Source: Ruegeria atlantica (GTDB lineage Bacteria > Pseudomonadota > Alphaproteobacteria > Rhodobacterales > Rhodobacteraceae). Taken from it: 64,000 nt of DNA. Under the pieces are notes generated by a model. It was not told the origin of the DNA, searched no databases, and was given only the letters and a program-made list of their open reading frames with translations. Of the stretch, positions 61,191-64,000 are shown piece by piece (the first letter of the stretch is position 1; every line of letters starts with the position of its first letter). Both the position numbers and the translations under genes were made by a program. The stretch is from positions 1 through 64,000 of the forward strand of contig NZ_CYPU01000007.1 of the NCBI RefSeq assembly GCF_001458195.1, read 5' to 3'.

Positions 61191-62315
61191 ATGTACACGC
61201 CCGCGATCACCGGCTCAGGTGTTTTCACCCCCGAAAACGTCATCACCAACGCCGAGCTTGTCACAGCCTTCAATAAGTATGCCGACAAGATGAACGCCCA
61301 AAACGCAGACGCAATCGCGGCAGGTGAGATTGAGCCGATGCAGCATTCATCGGAAGAGTTCATCTTCAAGGCCTCCGGCATCGAGAAACGCTACGTGATG
61401 GACAAGGACGGTGTTCTGGACCCTGACGTGATGCATCCCTTGTTGCGTCAACGTGGCGATGACGAACCGGGCATTATGACCGAGATGGCCGTGGACGCCT
61501 GCAAAAAAGCGCTGAAACAAGCCGGGCGCTGCGCCGAGGACGTTGATCTGGTGATCTGCGCCGCCTCGAACCACGAACGCGCCTATCCTGCCGTCGCCAT
61601 CGAGATTCAGCAGGCCCTGAGCATCAACGGGTTCGGGTTTGATATGAATGTCGCCTGTTCTTCGGCCACTTTCGGGATTCAGGCCGCCGCGGACATGGTC
61701 CGCTCCGGCTCGGTCCGCGCCGCATTGGTGGTAAACCCCGAGATTTGTTCAGGCCATCTGGAATGGCGCGACCGTGATTGTCATTTCATCTTTGGCGACG
61801 TGGCCACCGCCACTTTGATCGAGCGGGTCGAAGACGCGAAGGGTCCGCATTTCGAAATTTTGTCGACACGCTGCGCGACCGAATTCTCGAACAATATCCG
61901 CAATAACAACGGCTTCCTGCGCCGTTCACGCCCTGACGGGGTGGTCGACCGCCGTGACATGCAGTTCATGCAGAACGGACGCAAAGTCTTCAAAGAAGTG
62001 CTGCCGATGGTCAGCAAGCACATCTCTGATCACATGGACGCGGAAGGCGTGAACAGCGATGACCTGAAGCGCCTGTGGCTGCACCAGGCCAACAAGACGA
62101 TGAATGATTTCATCGGCAAAAAGGTTCTGGGGCGCGAGCCCGAAGCAAGCGAACAGCCCAACATCCTGCAGGATTATGCCAACACCTCCTCGGCCGGGTC
62201 CATCATCGCGTTTTCCAAGTATTCGGATGACCTGTCAGACGGCGATGTCGGTCTGATCTGTTCCTTCGGCGCGGGCTATTCGGTGGGATCGGTGATTGTA
62301 AAGCGGCACGGGTGA
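61191..62315 (+). CDS. Beta-ketoacyl-ACP synthase III-like protein
   Basis: 374 residues, thiolase fold. The catalytic Cys is in FDMNVACSSATFGIQAAADM, His in RLWLHQANKTMNDFI and Asn in DYANTSSAGSIIAF, a complete Cys-His-Asn triad. The chain is longer than housekeeping FabH (about 320) because of an insertion of roughly 45 residues near position 30-75 (ADKMNAQNADAIAAGEIEPM). It may start special fatty acids or a secondary product rather than general fatty acid synthesis. ATG 61191 (MYTPAITGSG) is used; an ATG at 61149 would add 14 residues. Confidence 0.85.
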   Translation: MYTPAITGSGVFTPENVITNAELVTAFNKYADKMNAQNADAIAAGEIEPMQHSSEEFIFKASGIEKRYVMDKDGVLDPDVMHPLLRQRGDDEPGIMTEMAVDACKKALKQAGRCAEDVDLVICAASNHERAYPAVAIEIQQALSINGFGFDMNVACSSATFGIQAAADMVRSGSVRAALVVNPEICSGHLEWRDRDCHFIFGDVATATLIERVEDAKGPHFEILSTRCATEFSNNIRNNNGFLRRSRPDGVVDRRDMQFMQNGRKVFKEVLPMVSKHISDHMDAEGVNSDDLKRLWLHQANKTMNDFIGKKVLGREPEASEQPNILQDYANTSSAGSIIAFSKYSDDLSDGDVGLICSFGAGYSVGSVIVKRHG

Positions 62316-63351
62316 TATGCCGAGGGCACTCGGGGCAAACACCCAGCCAAGGGCCGTCGCCGCTCTCGCGTGTTACTTCCAACCAACGGTTTGGCCCTGA
62401 CTTACACCATTGGTACAAGGCTAGGTCTAGTGGCTGAGTGAACGTCGCAACTACCTGATCCGTGTCCAAATTGACCTGCTTTAAACCAGCTTCGGGCAAT
62501 ACCGCTTTCAGCGCGTCACCTAGTACGGAAAGCCCGGCCCGTGCCGCAAAATCCGACGTCGGGAATTGTGTCGAAATTTGAAAACTGGAAAACGCCACTT
62601 CTTCATCTTTGGGCATTCCGCTTAAACCAGCGACAATCAGCTTTCGTCCCAGATCCTGAGAGGCAATTTCACAGCTTCTTTGAGAGTACCGAGGGCGGGG
62701 CCACTTCCAAAGATTGAATCTCAAATGAATCTGGAGTTGCCCCTCCGTTGGCAAAACGTAACGGCTTGGGCATGTTTTTTTGTCCGCAACGCTTGTTGTA
62801 CCGTCGATCAGCCAAACACCATCATCGGTTACATCCGTTGTCACCTCGGCCAACTCTTTCAGCCTGAACTTTTCGTCCAAGACCGGACGCACCAAAATCG
62901 CATTCGGAAAAGCCTGCGTACAGACCTTTAAAATTACCCGAGACGTTTCGAGCGTGATCCGGTCCAAGTAAGCTCGAAGGTAGGTTGTTTCTCCGGACAG
63001 GTCTGTGTTTCTGTCTGCATCAGGCCTGGCTTCCGTGGGTACAACACCCTGAACGGTGACACCAAATTAGTGGCAGAACTGCCTCAGCGAAATCGTTCCG
63101 TCTAAGGTCGGGCCAACATCAGTCGATAAAATAGGCTCGGCGCTGATGGGGTCGGCACCGGGTTTTTCAGCAATCTGAACGCTCAGCCGACCGCCTCGGT
63201 AGCGAACATAAACATCCCGTTCGTCATGGGTTTGGCCATAGAACTGGCTCGGACATGACCCGCCGCCGTTCAGCAAGGCAAGATCAAGATTCAGAGGTTT
63301 AGGAAGCTTGGGCGTATGGAAGTCAAACATAGTATATCGCGTGATCTCCAT
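62203..63351 (-). pseudogene. Gene of unknown function split by an in-frame UAA stop
   Basis: A first part of 94 residues starts MEITRYTMFDFHTPKLPKPL and ends ISLRQFCH, where TAA stands at 63067-63069. The same frame then continues FGVTVQGVVPTEARPDADRN, TDLSGETTYLRAYLDRITLE and on for about 290 codons without an ATG near the break. Together they would give about 382 residues. The 3' end runs 113 bases into the ketosynthase gene, so the C-terminus may be altered too. No family recognised. The region is less GC-rich than its left neighbour. Confidence 0.55.
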
Positions 63352-63393
63352 GCGAATGGCAATTGACCGTAGCGAATAGAAAGCAAACCGTTG

Positions 63394-63855
63394 TCAGCTC
63401 ACGCTTTCTTCTTCCAGATGCAGCTTCATGTCCAGCAGGACCTGTTGCAGCTGGCTCGTTTCCCTCAACAGGCGCTTGGCTTCGTTCACCGTGATGATGC
63501 CATCCTCGATCGCCGATTGATATTCGGTCATCAGCATCGCAAACCGCTGGCTCAGCGCGATGACGTCGGAATTCACTCCGCCAGTGCGGGGGCTGTCGTC
63601 ATTGCGCCCGTCATAGGAAAGGGTGATATTCTTCAGATCGGCAAGCGCCGAGGTGACGTGAGGGAAGTTTGCCACTGCCTCAAGCCGCGCCACCGCATCG
63701 ACCGGCATGAACCGATCAGTATGTTCGATATTGTCAGAATAATAACGGCCCAACGTGGCTTTGGATTTGCCGGTAATCTCGCACGCGGATTCGATTCCCA
63801 CGTCTTTAACCAGCGCTTCTGTGTGTTTTTTCAGGTAGGCCCCGATATCTGCCAT
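63394..63855 (-). CDS. Putative HTH DNA-binding protein
   Basis: 153 residues. An N-terminal helical region (MADIGAYLKKHTEALVKDVG, IESACEITGKSKATLGRYYS) looks like a helix-turn-helix, followed by RFMPVDAVARLEAVANFPHV and a C-terminal coiled helix (EAKRLLRETSQLQQVLLDMK). It resembles small regulators of phage or island type. ATG 63855, after TAAAGG, is taken as start; an ATG 14 codons upstream lacks a ribosome site. Target unknown. Confidence 0.6.
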   Translation of the reverse strand: MADIGAYLKKHTEALVKDVGIESACEITGKSKATLGRYYSDNIEHTDRFMPVDAVARLEAVANFPHVTSALADLKNITLSYDGRNDDSPRTGGVNSDVIALSQRFAMLMTEYQSAIEDGIITVNEAKRLLRETSQLQQVLLDMKLHLEEESVS

Positions 63856-64000
63856 GTTTTTACCTTTACTGCCTGCACGCCCCACTAAATCTGCCATTGC
63901 GGGGGAAAGGGAAAAGAAAATTCCCATACTCGATTCATAATTGAAATGTCATATGTTGGCTATCCCTCAGATATGCGGGGGTTTTGTGAGTGAGTGGCGG

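Overview
The window is chromosomal DNA from an alphaproteobacterium, most likely a marine member of the Rhodobacterales (Roseobacter group). The markers are a complete beta-hydroxyaspartate cycle cluster (bhcRABCD), a PutA without an N-terminal ribbon-helix-helix with a divergent Lrp-type PutR, a Tat-exported PhoX, paired DUF6455 proteins, a DUF1467 protein next to methylmalonyl-CoA epimerase, and dense alphaproteobacterial operons with many ATGA overlaps. No rRNA, tRNA, CRISPR array or replication origin was found.

Layout. 1-1835 is a scar of mobile DNA: an IS30 transposase fragment abuts a truncated IS3 element, which in turn cuts a tyrosine integrase that has also lost its N-terminus. 2076-12064 is an amino-sugar locus. 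A leftward operon (BadF-type kinase, GntR/UTRA regulator, SIS-domain isomerase/deaminase, nagA) diverges from a rightward operon (murQ, sugar ABC transporter, Gfo/Idh/MocA dehydrogenase). The spacer carries two matching operator-like sites. Together the genes can take up N-acetylglucosamine or N-acetylmuramic acid and convert it to fructose-6-phosphate. 12279-14168 is phoX. 14818-18810 is the proline catabolism pair putR/putA, followed by a rhomboid protease. 19604-24958 is the beta-hydroxyaspartate cycle, which assimilates glyoxylate (from glycolate) without carbon loss. 25015-31701 holds suhB-like, metR/metF, a J-domain-like protein, a YHS protein, yghU, sseB and a uracil-DNA glycosylase family gene.

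31932-36493 is a capsule export and precursor block (KpsT-like ATPase, KpsE-like inner-membrane protein, kdsA, phosphohexomutase) with no ABC permease in the window. 36550-46822 is mostly housekeeping and small proteins: AsmA, rimO, CDGSH protein, DUF6455 pair, YigZ-like, M48 lipoprotein, nitroreductase, EI24, mce and a response regulator. It includes a DUF167 gene broken by an in-frame UGA. 46830-51087 is pabB-pabC-CPBP protease-aspS on the minus strand, and 51258-54602 is carB. 54704-56461 is an AT-richer patch with a tiny lipoprotein, a glycosyltransferase and gene debris. 56462-61022 is an RND efflux operon with its MarR regulator, divergent from a FabH-like ketosynthase. The right end holds a gene split by an in-frame UAA and a small putative HTH protein.

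All calls come from reading the sequence and from knowledge of the families. No database search was run.
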